From contig CAVUYM010000012.1 of NCBI GenBank assembly GCA_963745675.1, forward strand, positions 62,001-126,000: DNA of 64,000 bases, in the 5' to 3' direction. Origin of the DNA: JAUIIK01 sp963745675. Its GTDB lineage: Bacteria; Chloroflexota; Chloroflexia; Thermomicrobiales; CFX8. Positions 26,770 through 36,303 of the stretch are shown one piece after another. How positions within the stretch are numbered: the stretch's first letter is position 1; each line of letters starts with the position of its first letter. Below the pieces are notes generated by a model. The model saw only the letters and a list, made by a program, of their open reading frames with translations, was not told where the DNA came from and searched no databases. A program made the translations under genes and the position numbers.

Positions 26770-27174
26770 TTACCGGTCGGTGCCATCCTCGCCAGTGTTA
26801 CGTGGGTAGCGCGGGGCCCAGTCCGTGCCGGGGATCGCACGATCACCGCGCTCGAGTTTGCCGGCGGCGCGCAGACGCACACGGCGCTCATAAGGGTCAT
26901 TGGCCGGGTCAACCAGTTCGGTCAGGACCGGGCCATGCCAGGACTCAAATTCCCCACCGTACGGTAGGCACTGTAGATAGAGCACCTTGCCTGTCGCATC
27001 GGCGATCGCCGCGCGGGCATCAGCGTCAGCGACGATGATTTCACCACGCCATTCATCGAGCGGCTCGAACTTAACGCCCGTGTCGTAGGCGAGGATGCAC
27101 CATCCGCTGGCGATCTCTGCGCCTCCACGCTCTGCAACAATCGTTCCCGGCAATGTGCGCGTTTCCAGCGGCAT
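26770..27174 (-). CDS. Hypothetical protein
   Basis: The 134-residue protein has a protein-like composition and a good ribosome site (GGGAG seven bases before the ATG), but I do not recognise the family. Segments include TIVAERGGAEIASGWCILAY, DEWRGEIIVADADARAAIAD and VLYLQCLPYGGEFESWHGP; the last 20 residues are hydrophilic and probably disordered. No signal peptide or membrane segment is seen. It lies convergent with nothing obvious and 144 bases from the AhpD-like gene, divergently oriented. Confidence 0.55.
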   Translation of the reverse strand: MPLETRTLPGTIVAERGGAEIASGWCILAYDTGVKFEPLDEWRGEIIVADADARAAIADATGKVLYLQCLPYGGEFESWHGPVLTELVDPANDPYERRVRLRAAGKLERGDRAIPGTDWAPRYPRNTGEDGTDR

Positions 27175-27318
27175 GCGTTTTCTCCCTGTGTCACGCTCAA
27201 TCTATCGCCAGATCGCTGGCATGATGCAATCCTAGTCGATTTCTAGTCGCGATAGGCATCGATATTCACAAGCGTGTTATCTTCCCACATCTCGGAAGAT
27301 CATCAGAAGGGAGTCAAC

Positions 27319-27909
27319 ATGCCCCACGTCGAACCGCTAACCCAGGCAGAGTTGCCGCAGTTCGCAGATCGTTTCGCCCATTACGAACGCACTCGCGGAT
27401 TCCTCCCGAACAGCATTCTGACAATGGGCCGCCGGCCGGCCATCGCCGAAGCTTTCATGCGGCTCAATCAGGCAGTGCTCTATGAAGGCACGGTCTCGGA
27501 AGAGTTGAAGATGCTGGTCGCACTTATCGCTAGCCAGGCCGCCGGCTGCCTCTATTGCCAGGCGCACATGGCTAATTTATCGAGCATCTACAGCGCGTCC
27601 GACGACAAGATCCAGGCAGTCTGGGAATACGCAACGAGCCCTCTTTTCAGCGACGCCGAACGAGCCGCGCTGCGACTCGCTCACCACGCCGCGCTCGTTC
27701 CAAATCAGGCGTCGGAGGAAGACTTCGCGGAACTTTCCAGGCATTTCGACGACGGCCAGATCGTCGAGATCGTTGGCGCGATCTCCCTCTTCGGCTATCT
27801 CAATCGCTGGAATGACACCATGGCCACGGCCCTCGAAGGACCGGCAGTTACCGTCGCCGAACGCAGCATCGGCCCACGCGGCTGGGAAGCGGGGAAGCAT
27901 GGGGGATAG
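27319..27909 (+). CDS. Carboxymuconolactone decarboxylase/AhpD-like protein
   Basis: The 196-residue helical protein belongs to the AhpD/CMD superfamily of alkylhydroperoxidase-like proteins. The diagnostic region is VSEELKMLVALIASQAAGCL followed by YCQAHMANLSS: the CxxC pair with a downstream H (CLYCQAH) and the preceding glutamate. In AhpD these cysteines reduce oxidised partners; in other members they act on small molecules. A conserved upstream stretch FADRFAHYERTRGFLPNSIL is typical of the longer subgroup. The ATG follows GAAGGGAG. It is monocistronic. No particular partner is apparent. Confidence 0.85.
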   Translation: MPHVEPLTQAELPQFADRFAHYERTRGFLPNSILTMGRRPAIAEAFMRLNQAVLYEGTVSEELKMLVALIASQAAGCLYCQAHMANLSSIYSASDDKIQAVWEYATSPLFSDAERAALRLAHHAALVPNQASEEDFAELSRHFDDGQIVEIVGAISLFGYLNRWNDTMATALEGPAVTVAERSIGPRGWEAGKHGG

Positions 27910-28097
27910 GTAATAGGGATTAGGGAAGAGGGATTAGTGGCGAGATGAGATGTTGGGCCACATCACCGGTTTCTTGCAGGATCACGAGCGACGGAATTGA
28001 ATCTCGGGCCACGGATCGCGGCAAGCACAGACGAGACTGTCGCCGCACGTCACTCATCCCTAATCCCTATCCCTAATCCCTATTCCCTGATCCCTCA
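27902..28097. repeat. Inverted repeat of GGGATTAGG/CCTAATCCC blocks
   Basis: A block of repeated GGGATAGG/TAGGGATTAGGG units (27902-27940) is mirrored by TAATCCCTATCCCTAATCCC and similar units (28055-28097), with about 115 bases between. The blocks could pair into a long stem. A shorter relative, CCTAATCCCTATTCCCTC, lies near 62575-62590, and GGGATTAGGGATCGG near 22905. The spacer has no gene. Confidence 0.65.
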
Positions 28098-28457
28098 CTA
28101 ACCGAGTCGGGCGGCAAACTGAGTCACGATGGCCAGGACGGCTATGACGGCAAAGAGGACTGCGCTATCGATGCCGGGCAGGAAGCGCGTCTGGAAGACG
28201 GGCGCAAGCCCGAGCGCGGCCAATGTGATTAGCCCCAGGACCGGGTGATACCAGGGCACCCCGGACAAACCATCGACGCTAATCACTACGATACCGAGGA
28301 CGACTTGCAATGCGAGGAGTCCGTGCGCAATTCCGTAGAGCCAGGAAGGAGGCGATGACTCGCGCCGGCTGTAGATGACCGCGACAATCATCGCCAGCAG
28401 ATAAATGACGAAGAGCCCTTCACCGAGCCCACGATGAAACGCAACCAATTGATCCAT
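28098..28457 (-). CDS. Small four-helix membrane protein
   Basis: The 119-residue protein has about four hydrophobic helices: GLFVIYLLAMIVAVIYS, IAHGLLALQVVLGIVVISVD, HPVLGLITLAALGLAPVF and DSAVLFAVIAVLAIVTQFA. Histidines near helix ends (VAFHRGLG, WYHPVLG) recall small haem or quinone-linked membrane proteins, but this is only suggestive. The start has a strong GGGAGGGAG site. The family is not recognised. It is separated from the ABC transporter ATPase gene by 62 bases on the same strand. Confidence 0.65.
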   Translation of the reverse strand: MDQLVAFHRGLGEGLFVIYLLAMIVAVIYSRRESSPPSWLYGIAHGLLALQVVLGIVVISVDGLSGVPWYHPVLGLITLAALGLAPVFQTRFLPGIDSAVLFAVIAVLAIVTQFAARLG

Positions 28458-28519
28458 GCGATGTCTCCCTCCCCCAATTTCGCCGCCACGCGGCGGACTT
28501 CATCATACAGCTTCAGGAG

Positions 28520-29621
28520 CTAGGATTTTTCCATCGGGTCAAGAATCAGATGGACTCGCTCTGGAGGGATCGCCAGGCGTATCTTGCTACCACGCATCAA
28601 GCGCAAATTCGACGCTGCCGTCGGTGAAAGCGTCACAAGTACCTGTCCGGATCCAACGACTGAAGTTACCGAGGTCAGAGCGCCGTGGTCAGCCACTTCT
28701 TCAATCACCCCGTGAAGTATCGTCGCATCTGCAAAACGCTCAGTGCCGCGGTCATCCCGGAGGACACGAATGCCCTCCGGGCGCACTACCGCTGTAACCG
28801 TCTGACCGGGTTCGAGCGCGCACGACGCAACTCGCAATTGCCCAACCTTCGTTTCAACGGCCATGGCCCCGTCACATTCGACAACCTTTCCGTCGAAGAG
28901 ATTGCCCGACTGGGCTAGTTCGGCAACTTCGCGGTCAGCCGGCGCGTCGAGGATTTCGCGCGTCTCTCCGATCTGGCGGATCTCGCCGCCGACCATGATC
29001 GCGATCCGGTCTCCGACGACTGCCGCTTCTTCGATGTCGTGCGTAATGAAGATCGTCGGTATCCCGAGCTCCCGCTGGAACTGTCGGAATTCGCGCCGTA
29101 ATTCGGCGCGTACCGGACCGTCGAGGGCAGTAAAGGGTTCATCGACGAGCAGGATTTCTGGTTCCAGTGCCATCACCCGGGCCAGAGCTACCCGCTGCAG
29201 TTCGCCGCCGGACATCTGAGCCGGATATGCGCTCTGCGCGTCGTCCCAAACCGAAGCGGCCAAGTAGCTCCAGGGATCGCTCTTCCGCTTCCCCCTGGGC
29301 AATCGTTGCACACCGCGCCGGAGTGGAAGCGAGATATTCTCGAGCGCCGTCAGATGCGGGAAGACGCCCGAGCGTTGTGGGACGTACCCGGCATTGCGCT
29401 GCTTGTGGCCGCAGGTTGATACCCGCTTCGGCGTCGAAAACAGTGCGCCCGGCGATCCCGATTCGACCGTGATCCGGGGTTTGCAGCCCGGCCGCCATCT
29501 TGATCGTCAGCGTCTTGCCTGCGCCGGAAGGCCCGAAGAGTACGAGGATTTCGTTGTTAACTTTCAGTTCGACGCCGATGCGGATCGCCGGCAGGTCAAG
29601 CACGATGGCAATGTCGAGCAT
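28520..29621 (-). CDS. modC: Molybdate ABC transporter ATP-binding protein, frameshifted as sequenced
   Basis: The protein is an ABC ATPase with a C-terminal TOBE-like region, as in ModC. Walker A is VLFGPSGAGKTLTIKMAAGL, the signature is AQMSGGELQRVALAR, Walker B is EILLVDEPFTALDGPVRAEL and the switch histidine is in FITHDIEEAAVVGDRIAIMV. Between Walker A and the signature the frame changes three times; restoring it gives RNAGYVPQRSGVFPHLTALE and EERSLELLGRFGLGRRAER, both normal for the family. One break lies at a run of five C at 29291-29295 where six would fit. The pattern therefore looks like sequencing error. The gene starts next to the modB stop, and ends the PadR-modABC operon. It powers molybdate import. 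Confidence 0.8.
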
Positions 29622-30497
29622 CTAGCGAGTCGTCACAATCGAAGAACGTGTCAACACCTGGAAGATAATCAGCACCGCGAACGAGACGATGATGAGAATG
29701 CCGGAGAGTGCAATCGCCGTGCTCAAATCCCCGCCTTCGAGCGACTGGTAGATGGCCAGCGGCATCGTCTGCGTTCGACCGATGAAGTTGCCGGCGAACA
29801 TGATCGTCGCTCCGAACTCGCCCAGCGCGCGCGCCCAGGTCAGCACCGCACCACTCAGCAGTGCCGGGAGCGTTATCGGCAGGGTGATCGAGCGGAAGAT
29901 CGTGAAGGGTGACAGCCCCATCGTCGCCGCAATCTGCAGGTATTCATCGTCGATCGTCTCGAACCCCGCTCTGGCAGAACGCACGTAGAGTGGCATGGCA
30001 ACAAAGGTTTGCGCGATCACGACCGCGGCCATCGTGAAAGGAAGTTCGATGCCGAAGAAGTCGGAGAGCGTCGGTCCAAGCACGCCGCGCCGCCCAAACG
30101 CGATCAACAGCGCGATCCCGGCTACGGCCGGTGGCAAAACCATCGGCATATCGATCAGCGTCGAGACGACTGACCGACCCCAGAATCGATGCCGCGCTAG
30201 AAGATAGGCGGTCGGCGTCCCGAATGCGACCGAGAGAAACAGCGCAATAGCCGTCGTAATGAGCGAAAGCCTGAGCGCGTCGCGTACGACCGGATCATCG
30301 AGCGGTCGCAATATCTGCCAGTCCTGAACCCCGCGCACGAAGATAGCGAGCAGGGGGATCAGGATGAACGCCAGCAAGACGCCCATCGACAGCCAGAGCA
30401 ACCAATCTGGAGAGAGCCGTCCTCGCGCTGAAGTCCGGACCTGTTGGCTCGATTCAAGCGCAGATTGGTCGTTTGCGGGTGGACGGGCTGCCGTCAT
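29622..30497 (-). CDS. modB: Molybdate ABC transporter permease
   Basis: The 291-residue protein has six or so membrane helices and the cytoplasmic EAA-type loop near DEYLQIAATMGLSPFTIFRS, followed by ITLPITLPALLSGAVLTWAR and ALGEFGATIMFAGN, which is highly characteristic of ModB-type permeases. An N-terminal tail of about 30 polar residues precedes the first helix. The start ATG overlaps the modA stop (ATGA), and the stop meets the modC start, so the three are translationally coupled. It forms the membrane channel for molybdate (or tungstate). Confidence 0.9.
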   Translation of the reverse strand: MTAARPPANDQSALESSQQVRTSARGRLSPDWLLWLSMGVLLAFILIPLLAIFVRGVQDWQILRPLDDPVVRDALRLSLITTAIALFLSVAFGTPTAYLLARHRFWGRSVVSTLIDMPMVLPPAVAGIALLIAFGRRGVLGPTLSDFFGIELPFTMAAVVIAQTFVAMPLYVRSARAGFETIDDEYLQIAATMGLSPFTIFRSITLPITLPALLSGAVLTWARALGEFGATIMFAGNFIGRTQTMPLAIYQSLEGGDLSTAIALSGILIIVSFAVLIIFQVLTRSSIVTTR

Positions 30498-31267
30498 TCG
30501 CTGTCGCCGGGCCGAAAACCCCAGCCGGCCATGATCCGCTGTCCCTCGTCCGAAAGCAGAAATTCGATAAATTCGGAAGCGAGAACGGTGTCGCCTTCAT
30601 TCAGGACGGCAATCGGGTATTCGGCGATGACATTCAGTGCGTCTGGAATCGGGATCATCTCGACCTCTTCTGCGACTTCGGGAGTCACGTCCGTCTCGTA
30701 AACGATACCCGCATCGGCTTCACCGAGGCGCACCCGCGTCACTACCAGGTTAACGTTCGTCTCGTTGGAGACGATGTTGAACCCGGAGAAGTCGGGATAC
30801 TGTTCCCGAAACTCCTCCGTCTCGATCAACGCAGCCAAAGTTTCCCGCGCGTAATGTCCGACTGGAACATCTTCGGCAGCCAGCACCAGGTTCAGATTGG
30901 GGTTGCCGAGGTCATTCACGGATTGTAGACCGGCAGGGTTGTTAGCCGGGACGATGATCACAAGCTGATTGCGTGCGAAGATGATCGGGGTGTCGTCAAT
31001 AAGATCAGCCTCGACGACGCGCTGCATCTGAGCTGTGTTGGCGGCGGCGAAGACGTCACTCGATGCGCCCTCGACGAGCTGGGTTGCCAGTGCCTGCGAG
31101 CCAGCAAAATTGAACTCGACGTTGACATCCTTGTGGTTGGCCTCGAACTCCTCACCTAGCTCGGTGAATGCATTAGTGAGCGATGCTGCGGCAAAAACCG
31201 TCAGCGTGCCGCCATCGCCGGAGCTGCCACCTCCGCATGCCGCAACAAGCGGAAGCACAAGCACCAT
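30494..31267 (-). CDS. modA: Molybdate ABC transporter substrate-binding protein
   Basis: The protein is a periplasmic-type binding protein for molybdate: LTVFAAASLTNAFTELGEEF, then VEFNFAGSQALATQLVEGAS and SDVFAAANTAQMQRVVEADL, followed by ARNQLVIIVPANNPAGL and RLGEADAGIVYETDV. All are ModA landmarks. A lipobox (LVAACGGG) near the N-terminus shows a lipoprotein anchored to the outer face of the membrane. The ATG used leaves a signal peptide of only about 13 residues without a positive charge, so the true start is probably farther upstream in a damaged or CTG-started part. It overlaps modB. In this operon it comes directly after the PadR-like regulator. Confidence 0.85.
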   Translation of the reverse strand: MVLVLPLVAACGGGSSGDGGTLTVFAAASLTNAFTELGEEFEANHKDVNVEFNFAGSQALATQLVEGASSDVFAAANTAQMQRVVEADLIDDTPIIFARNQLVIIVPANNPAGLQSVNDLGNPNLNLVLAAEDVPVGHYARETLAALIETEEFREQYPDFSGFNIVSNETNVNLVVTRVRLGEADAGIVYETDVTPEVAEEVEMIPIPDALNVIAEYPIAVLNEGDTVLASEFIEFLLSDEGQRIMAGWGFRPGDSE

Positions 31268-31295
31268 GGTCGTCAGTAGCAGCGCAGGGTGAAGA

Positions 31296-31826
31296 CTAGC
31301 CAGAACCTGAAACGCTGGCCTCGATCCGCCGTGCCCGCCCGAGCCATTGCGCCAGCGCCCGATTCTGTGCAAGCCGCATCTCGAGCACCAGCAAGCGGAA
31401 CTCATCCTCTTCTTCACCTATTTGCGCCTCCAGCGACTTGATGAACTGCTCGCATAGTGCCTGCTGTTCGCGCACAAGGAGCTTTACCCGCTCCGGCTCT
31501 GTCTGATAGGCCAGATAGAGCTTCAGCAGAAATTCCAGCCGAATATCGCGGGTTTTGTCGACCGGTTCGGAGAGCCAGCGGTGTAGCTCCTCGCGGCCTC
31601 CGGACGTAAGAGCGAAGACCTTGCGGGCAGGTCTGGCCTCTTGCGGCTCAAGCTCCGAGCCGACCCAGCCCCGCCGTTCGAGCTTCTTGAGGTGGGCGTA
31701 CAGCATTCCCGATTCGAGATGGACGATGTCACCCATCACCCTGTCCTGACTGAACTCTTTAGCAAGCTCATATCCGTGACGCGGCTCGATTGAGAGAAGG
31801 CCTAACACAGCATGCTCGATAGCCAT
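31296..31826 (-). CDS. PadR family transcriptional regulator
   Basis: The 176-residue protein has the PadR winged helix at the N-terminus: AVLGLLSIEPRHGYELAKEF and GDIVHLESGMLYAHLKKLER, then RKVFALTSGGREELHRWL. The C-terminal half is a coiled-coil-forming helical region (about residues 95-165) for dimerisation, rich in glutamate and leucine. PadR proteins repress by binding palindromic or repeated sites and respond to small molecules. The ATG follows GGAGAG. It heads the modABC operon in place of the usual ModE. Direct repeats of TATTCAATC lie just upstream and are candidate binding sites. Confidence 0.8.
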   Translation of the reverse strand: MAIEHAVLGLLSIEPRHGYELAKEFSQDRVMGDIVHLESGMLYAHLKKLERRGWVGSELEPQEARPARKVFALTSGGREELHRWLSEPVDKTRDIRLEFLLKLYLAYQTEPERVKLLVREQQALCEQFIKSLEAQIGEEEDEFRLLVLEMRLAQNRALAQWLGRARRIEASVSGSG

Positions 31827-31847
31827 CGCGACACTCTCCAATCAGCC

Positions 31848-31871
31848 TATTCAATCGAATCTTATTCAATC
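31848..31871 (-). promoter_or_regulatory. Direct repeats upstream of the PadR gene
   Basis: TATTCAATC occurs at 31848-31856 and again at 31863-31871, 15 bases apart. On the coding strand this reads GATTGAATA twice within 25 bases of the PadR start. This placement fits an autoregulatory binding site, though no -35/-10 pair is clear. Confidence 0.4.
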
Positions 31872-32031
31872 ATTGACTAGGTTGTGTTCAACGGTACTGA
31901 ATCGTCGCTTCCAGTGTCAACGACCAGCCAACTTGACGCAACTGCTGAATTGGGCCATCGTTGCCCGGACGGAGAGACGAGCAAGCTTGGCCCGGTAGCG
32001 GCCAGATTCCAGCCAGAGGAGGCCCAGAGCA

Positions 32032-32916
32032 ATGTCAGCAAGCAATATGCGCCAGTGGGGCGGGCATTCGATGGTTTGGCCGCTTGAACGCGTGCTCGTG
32101 TACCCGCCAGTTCCGCCAGCTCCCGAAGCATCCTGGGAAGAGTTCGGCTATCTGCGTCCGATGCGCCACCTTCAGGCGCTTGAGGAGCACGATGCGTTCC
32201 GGGCGATCCTGCGCGAGGCCGGGGTTGAGGTGCTGACCGGTGAAATTGACGATCCCATGCTCCAGGACGCGATCTTTCCATTTGACCCCGTCTTCACGAC
32301 CGACGCCGGAGCCGTCCTCTGCCGGATGGGCAAACCGCTACGCGAGGCGGAGGTCGACCTGGCCGAGCGCACGATGGCCGAGTTGAACATCCCGATCGCC
32401 GGACGCATCGAACCACCGGGATTGCTCGAAGGCGGCGACTGCCTCTGGATCGACGAGAGAACGCTCGCGATCGGGAGCGGCTACCGCACGAACGACGCGG
32501 GTATCGAGCAGATGGCCAGGATCATGAAGGAGCAAGGTGTCGAGGTCGTCCGCGTCGGCCTGCCGCATTGGACTGGCCCGGCTGAATGCCTGCATCTACT
32601 CTCGCTCATTAGCATGATCGACGATGACCTTGCGGTCGTTTACCCGCCATTGATGGAAGTCACCTTTATCCAATTGTTGCGCGAGCGCGGCATCCAGATG
32701 ATCGAGATTCCTGAGAACGAGTTCGCGACGCAAGCTCCGAATGTGCTCGTCACCGCGCCGCGCAAGTGCGTCATGCTCAAGGAAAATCCTGTTACGGCCG
32801 CGATGCTGAAAGGCGCGGGCTGTGAAGTGACGCTCTACAGCGGCAATGAGATCTCTCATAACCGCACCGGCGGTCCAACCTGCCTGACGCGCCCTCTACT
32901 CCGGCGTCGCGCTTGA
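32032..32916 (+). CDS. Arginine deiminase/DDAH-family amidinohydrolase
   Basis: The 294-residue protein belongs to the guanidino-group modifying superfamily that includes dimethylarginine dimethylaminohydrolase. Landmarks are VFTTDAGAVLCRMGKPLREA, GLLEGGDCLWIDERTLAIGS with the substrate-binding GG-D, the catalytic histidine in GPAECLHLLSLISMIDDDLA and the catalytic cysteine near the end in NRTGGPTCLTRPLLRR. Such enzymes hydrolyse arginine or methylated arginine with release of ammonia or methylamine. Which substrate applies is not clear from sequence. The ATG follows GGAGGCCC at normal spacing. The gene is on the plus strand, divergent from padR. Confidence 0.85.
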   Translation: MSASNMRQWGGHSMVWPLERVLVYPPVPPAPEASWEEFGYLRPMRHLQALEEHDAFRAILREAGVEVLTGEIDDPMLQDAIFPFDPVFTTDAGAVLCRMGKPLREAEVDLAERTMAELNIPIAGRIEPPGLLEGGDCLWIDERTLAIGSGYRTNDAGIEQMARIMKEQGVEVVRVGLPHWTGPAECLHLLSLISMIDDDLAVVYPPLMEVTFIQLLRERGIQMIEIPENEFATQAPNVLVTAPRKCVMLKENPVTAAMLKGAGCEVTLYSGNEISHNRTGGPTCLTRPLLRRRA

Positions 32917-32954
32917 AGGCAAGCGTCCTTTCACCTTGACGATGTTCGGGCGTC

Positions 32955-33723
32955 CTATGGCGTTTCCACTACAAGGCCGTCGTAGGCAATCGATACACCC
33001 TCCGGGAGTTCGGCGCTCACCTCAGCATGGGTGCCCATCTCGTGAGAGACGTGAACGATGTAGGCCTGCTCCGGTCCGATCTCATCGATAACCGCCAGCG
33101 CCTCATGGAGTGACAGATGGACCGGATGAGGCGTATGGCGCAAGGCGTTGATGACGAGCAGTTGCGCGCCGCGCATGGCGTCCATCGCCGCTTCCGGGAT
33201 CACCTTTGCGTCCGTGAGATAGACGAGCTCGCCAAACCGAAAGCCGTTGACGGTCCAGCGCCCGTGACCGACCTGGAAGGGCACGACCGGCACACCCAGA
33301 ACATCGAACGGCCCACTGAAAACGTGCAGATCGAGATCCGGTTTGCCGCCGAAAAATGGAAACGGGTTCTCGAATGCATACGCGAAGCGCTCGCGGATGT
33401 TTCCAGCTGTCAACGCATCGGTGTAGACAGGTAACCTGGCCTGGTTGATCTGGTTGAAACGCCGCAGGTCGTCGAAGCCTCCCACATGGTCGGCATGAGG
33501 ATGGGTGAAGAGCACGGCATCAACGCGGTCCAGGCCAGCTGCAACCGCTTGCAGACGCAATTCAGGGGAAGTATCGATCAGAATGCGCCGTCCTTCGACC
33601 TCGACACATGCCGACGTCCGCATCCGTTTGTCTCTGCTATCCGTCGATTTGCAGACCGGACAGGTACAACCGATGACCGGAATACCATTGCTCGTGCCAG
33701 TTCCAAGAAAGGTCAGATTTCAT
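32955..33723 (-). CDS. PhnP-like metallo-beta-lactamase fold hydrolase, frameshifted at its start
   Basis: The protein is an MBL-fold hydrolase resembling the PhnP phosphodiesterase. The N-terminus LTFLGTGTSNGIPVIGCTCP followed by VCKSTDSRDKR carries the cysteines that bind a structural zinc, and RMRTSACVEVEGRRILIDTS follows. The active-site motif is LFTHPHADHVGGFDDLRRF, later H in YIVHVSHEMGT. The ATG at 33723 reads MKS in another frame, joining LTFLGTG by removal of one base near 33715, so the start region appears to hold a sequencing indel. PhnP cleaves cyclic phosphodiesters in phosphonate use; here no other phn gene is nearby, so the exact substrate is open. Confidence 0.8.
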
Positions 33724-33876
33724 AGTGTGAGCCTACGCGCCAAGACCGAAGTCCTGCAAGCCTTAGCCGCAAACTCGCGCATTCCGCATCAATTCGGGAA
33801 AGACGGTACCAATAGGGCACGCCTGGGCCGTTGTTCATGCGCTCGATCACCCATATTATTGATAGGGAGTTCGCTC

Positions 33877-36303
33877 ATGGTTTTTTCGAGTACGGTGCGT
33901 CCACCGAGTCGGCGCATCGCTTGAACTCGTTACGTCAAGAAGGATCGGTTGTTGCAGACGGCCTGGGATCAACAAATGTCGAGATAGTCACCCCCAGACC
34001 GTGGCGCTCGCAGCCCCTGCGGGCGAAGACCCTACATCTCATCAGCCTGCTCGCCCGGCTGGCGTTACTGGCCGCTAGCCCGGATTTCAGAAGTGTGCCT
34101 GACGAGGTCGTCGCAGCGGCGATCGACAATCCTTGATGCTGATATCTCCGTCGTCAGAACACTGTCGCCCGACGGGCAAAGTTTCGTCGTGACCTCAGCC
34201 GCGGGCCCATCACCGGTCATGACCCAGGGACTGCTCGGAACCTACACACCAGTGACAAGTTCAATAGAGCGTTTTGAATCCGGACATGGCCTGGTCCTCG
34301 ACCTTCTGGACGACCAGGACGTTCGGACTATCTCGTCTCGAACGAATACTGGATGTTCGAACAGCTAGGCGTCGATCGAGCGCTGATCATTCCGCTCTTT
34401 GCAGGTGGCAAGCTCGTTGGACGTTTCGATCTCGCGCGCACCACTGACTCACCTTTCGACAGCGAATTCGAGGGTCGCGCCGGGCTGCTGGCGGCCGTTC
34501 TAGCTTCCGCGCTCGAAGTCGAACGCCTGACCGCCGAATCCCGCGACGCGACAATCCACCGGGCAGTCTTCGGTCTGTACCAGCAGATAGAACATCTGGC
34601 CGATCCGCGTACGATATTGCAGGCGGCAGTCGAGCTAACCCGGCGAGAACCGGGCTGCGATCGCTCATACGCCATGCTCTGGAATGATGACCGCCGCGAA
34701 TTTGTCCCCATAGCCGTCTCCGGTATTGAGCCGCAACTGGTCGAAATGCTCAAGATGATCAGCCTCTCGCCTCAGGTCGTGCCCGCGATTGATCGGATGA
34801 TGCACAGCGGTGAGACGATCATCGTTGACGACGCCGTAACTTCGACGATGCTGCCGCGTTCACTCGTCGATGCGCTGGGGATTCGGGCGGCGATGTTCGT
34901 CCCGCTCCGCGGTCGCCGCCATCGAACGCTTGGCTTCCTTCTGCTTGATTACACCTCTGAAGGCTCGCGCTTCCATGAAGCCGATGAACGGGTGATGGCT
35001 GGCATGGCGCCACCCCTATCGACGATGATCGAGAATGCGATGCTCTATGAGGATGTCGTCGCTTCATCGGACAGTCTGGCCGTCATCAATGAGATCGGTA
35101 TCCAGCTCGCGATGCTGACTGACGAAGAGAGTCTCTTCCGCCAGCTCCATCATCAGGTCGGGTCGGTCGTGGATGCAACATATTTTGCACTCGGCCTGCT
35201 GGATGAAAGTCGCCGGGATTTCGATCTACGGGTCGCCGCGGACGGCGAGTACAGCCGCTATCGGACCCATTTTGCGCCCGGCAGCGACGCCATAGCCAGA
35301 GCAATTCAGCTTGGTCGCAGTTCAATCCACGGCTCGCGCGAATCGGCGGCGACGACCAGTGGGCGGCCCGTATAGAGGGCTCGAAACTCTGCCATTCGCA
35401 GATGACTGTGCCGATCACCGTCGGCCGCAACGTCGTCGGCGCAATGACGGTGCGAACCCCGTTCCGGCACGCCTACGGACCGCATGATCTCTCTGTCTTC
35501 GGTGCAATTGCCGTTCATACCGGCGTCGCTCTTGAAAACGCTCGGCTCTATCGGATCGTTCAGGAACGTGGGGACCGAAGAGCAGCCGTGCTCGATCAGG
35601 TGCTCCAACAGCAAGAGACCGAACGCAAAGAGCTCGTCGACGATATTCACGACAACACACTCCAGACCCTGGCGGCCTGTCTCTATAGCCTCGACAATGC
35701 TCACCGCCTGATCGAAGAGAATAAGGGCACCGGTGAACTGATCGATCAGATTGAGAATGTTCGCACGCAGCTTGCCAGCAACATCGACCGCCTTCGCAAG
35801 CGCATCTTCGCCGTCCGACCGTCGACGTTGGACGTTCTCGGTCTCAAGACCGGCCCTCAATGAACTGATTGAAGCGCTCGAAGAGCAGAGCGATGATCAG
35901 GTGAATCTGGACGTGCGACTGCCAGGGCGGCTCGCGAGCCCGTTGAAACGGCTGTCTATCGGCTCATCCAGGATGCGTTTCTTGCACATGGTGCCGGCAG
36001 GGTCGGCATGATCACGGTGCGCGTGCAAAGTAATGCCGGTCAAGTGACAGTCACGATCACCGATTTCCAGGGCCGGCCTCCGAGCGACGGCGCTGAGAGG
36101 GTCACGACATCGCCATGCTGGCGCTCATCGAACGAACTGAACTTCTCGGCGGCTCGATCCGCCGGAATGGGTCGAGTGAGCGCGGGTCATCTCTACAGAT
36201 CACCCTGCCACTCGATGAATCACGTCCCACAACGAGGACGAACCTGCACATGCCACGGATCCCGAAGCGGCAATTCAAACCGGAGGCGGCACGTCATGAC
36301 TGA
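33877..36303 (+). CDS. GAF-domain sensor histidine kinase (first of two), frameshifted as sequenced
   Basis: Pieces in different frames together form one sensor kinase. From the ATG at 33877, with an AGGGAG site, the chain has a leading part with LHLISLLARLALLAAS; a first GAF-like part with VVRTLSPDGQSFVVTSAAG and RALIIPLFAGGKLVGRFDLA; a second GAF with SYAMLWNDDRREFVPIAVSG; a third ending GVALENARLYRIV; then a HisKA_3 helix QQQETERKELVDDIHDNTLQ with the phospho-histidine in DDIHDN; and a HATPase part with ERTELLGGSIRRNG. At least six frame changes occur, the first at a run of six T (33881-33886) where seven fits. The stop overlaps the next kinase gene. It belongs to the NarX/DevS-like branch and probably signals to the response regulator downstream. 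Confidence 0.7.
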
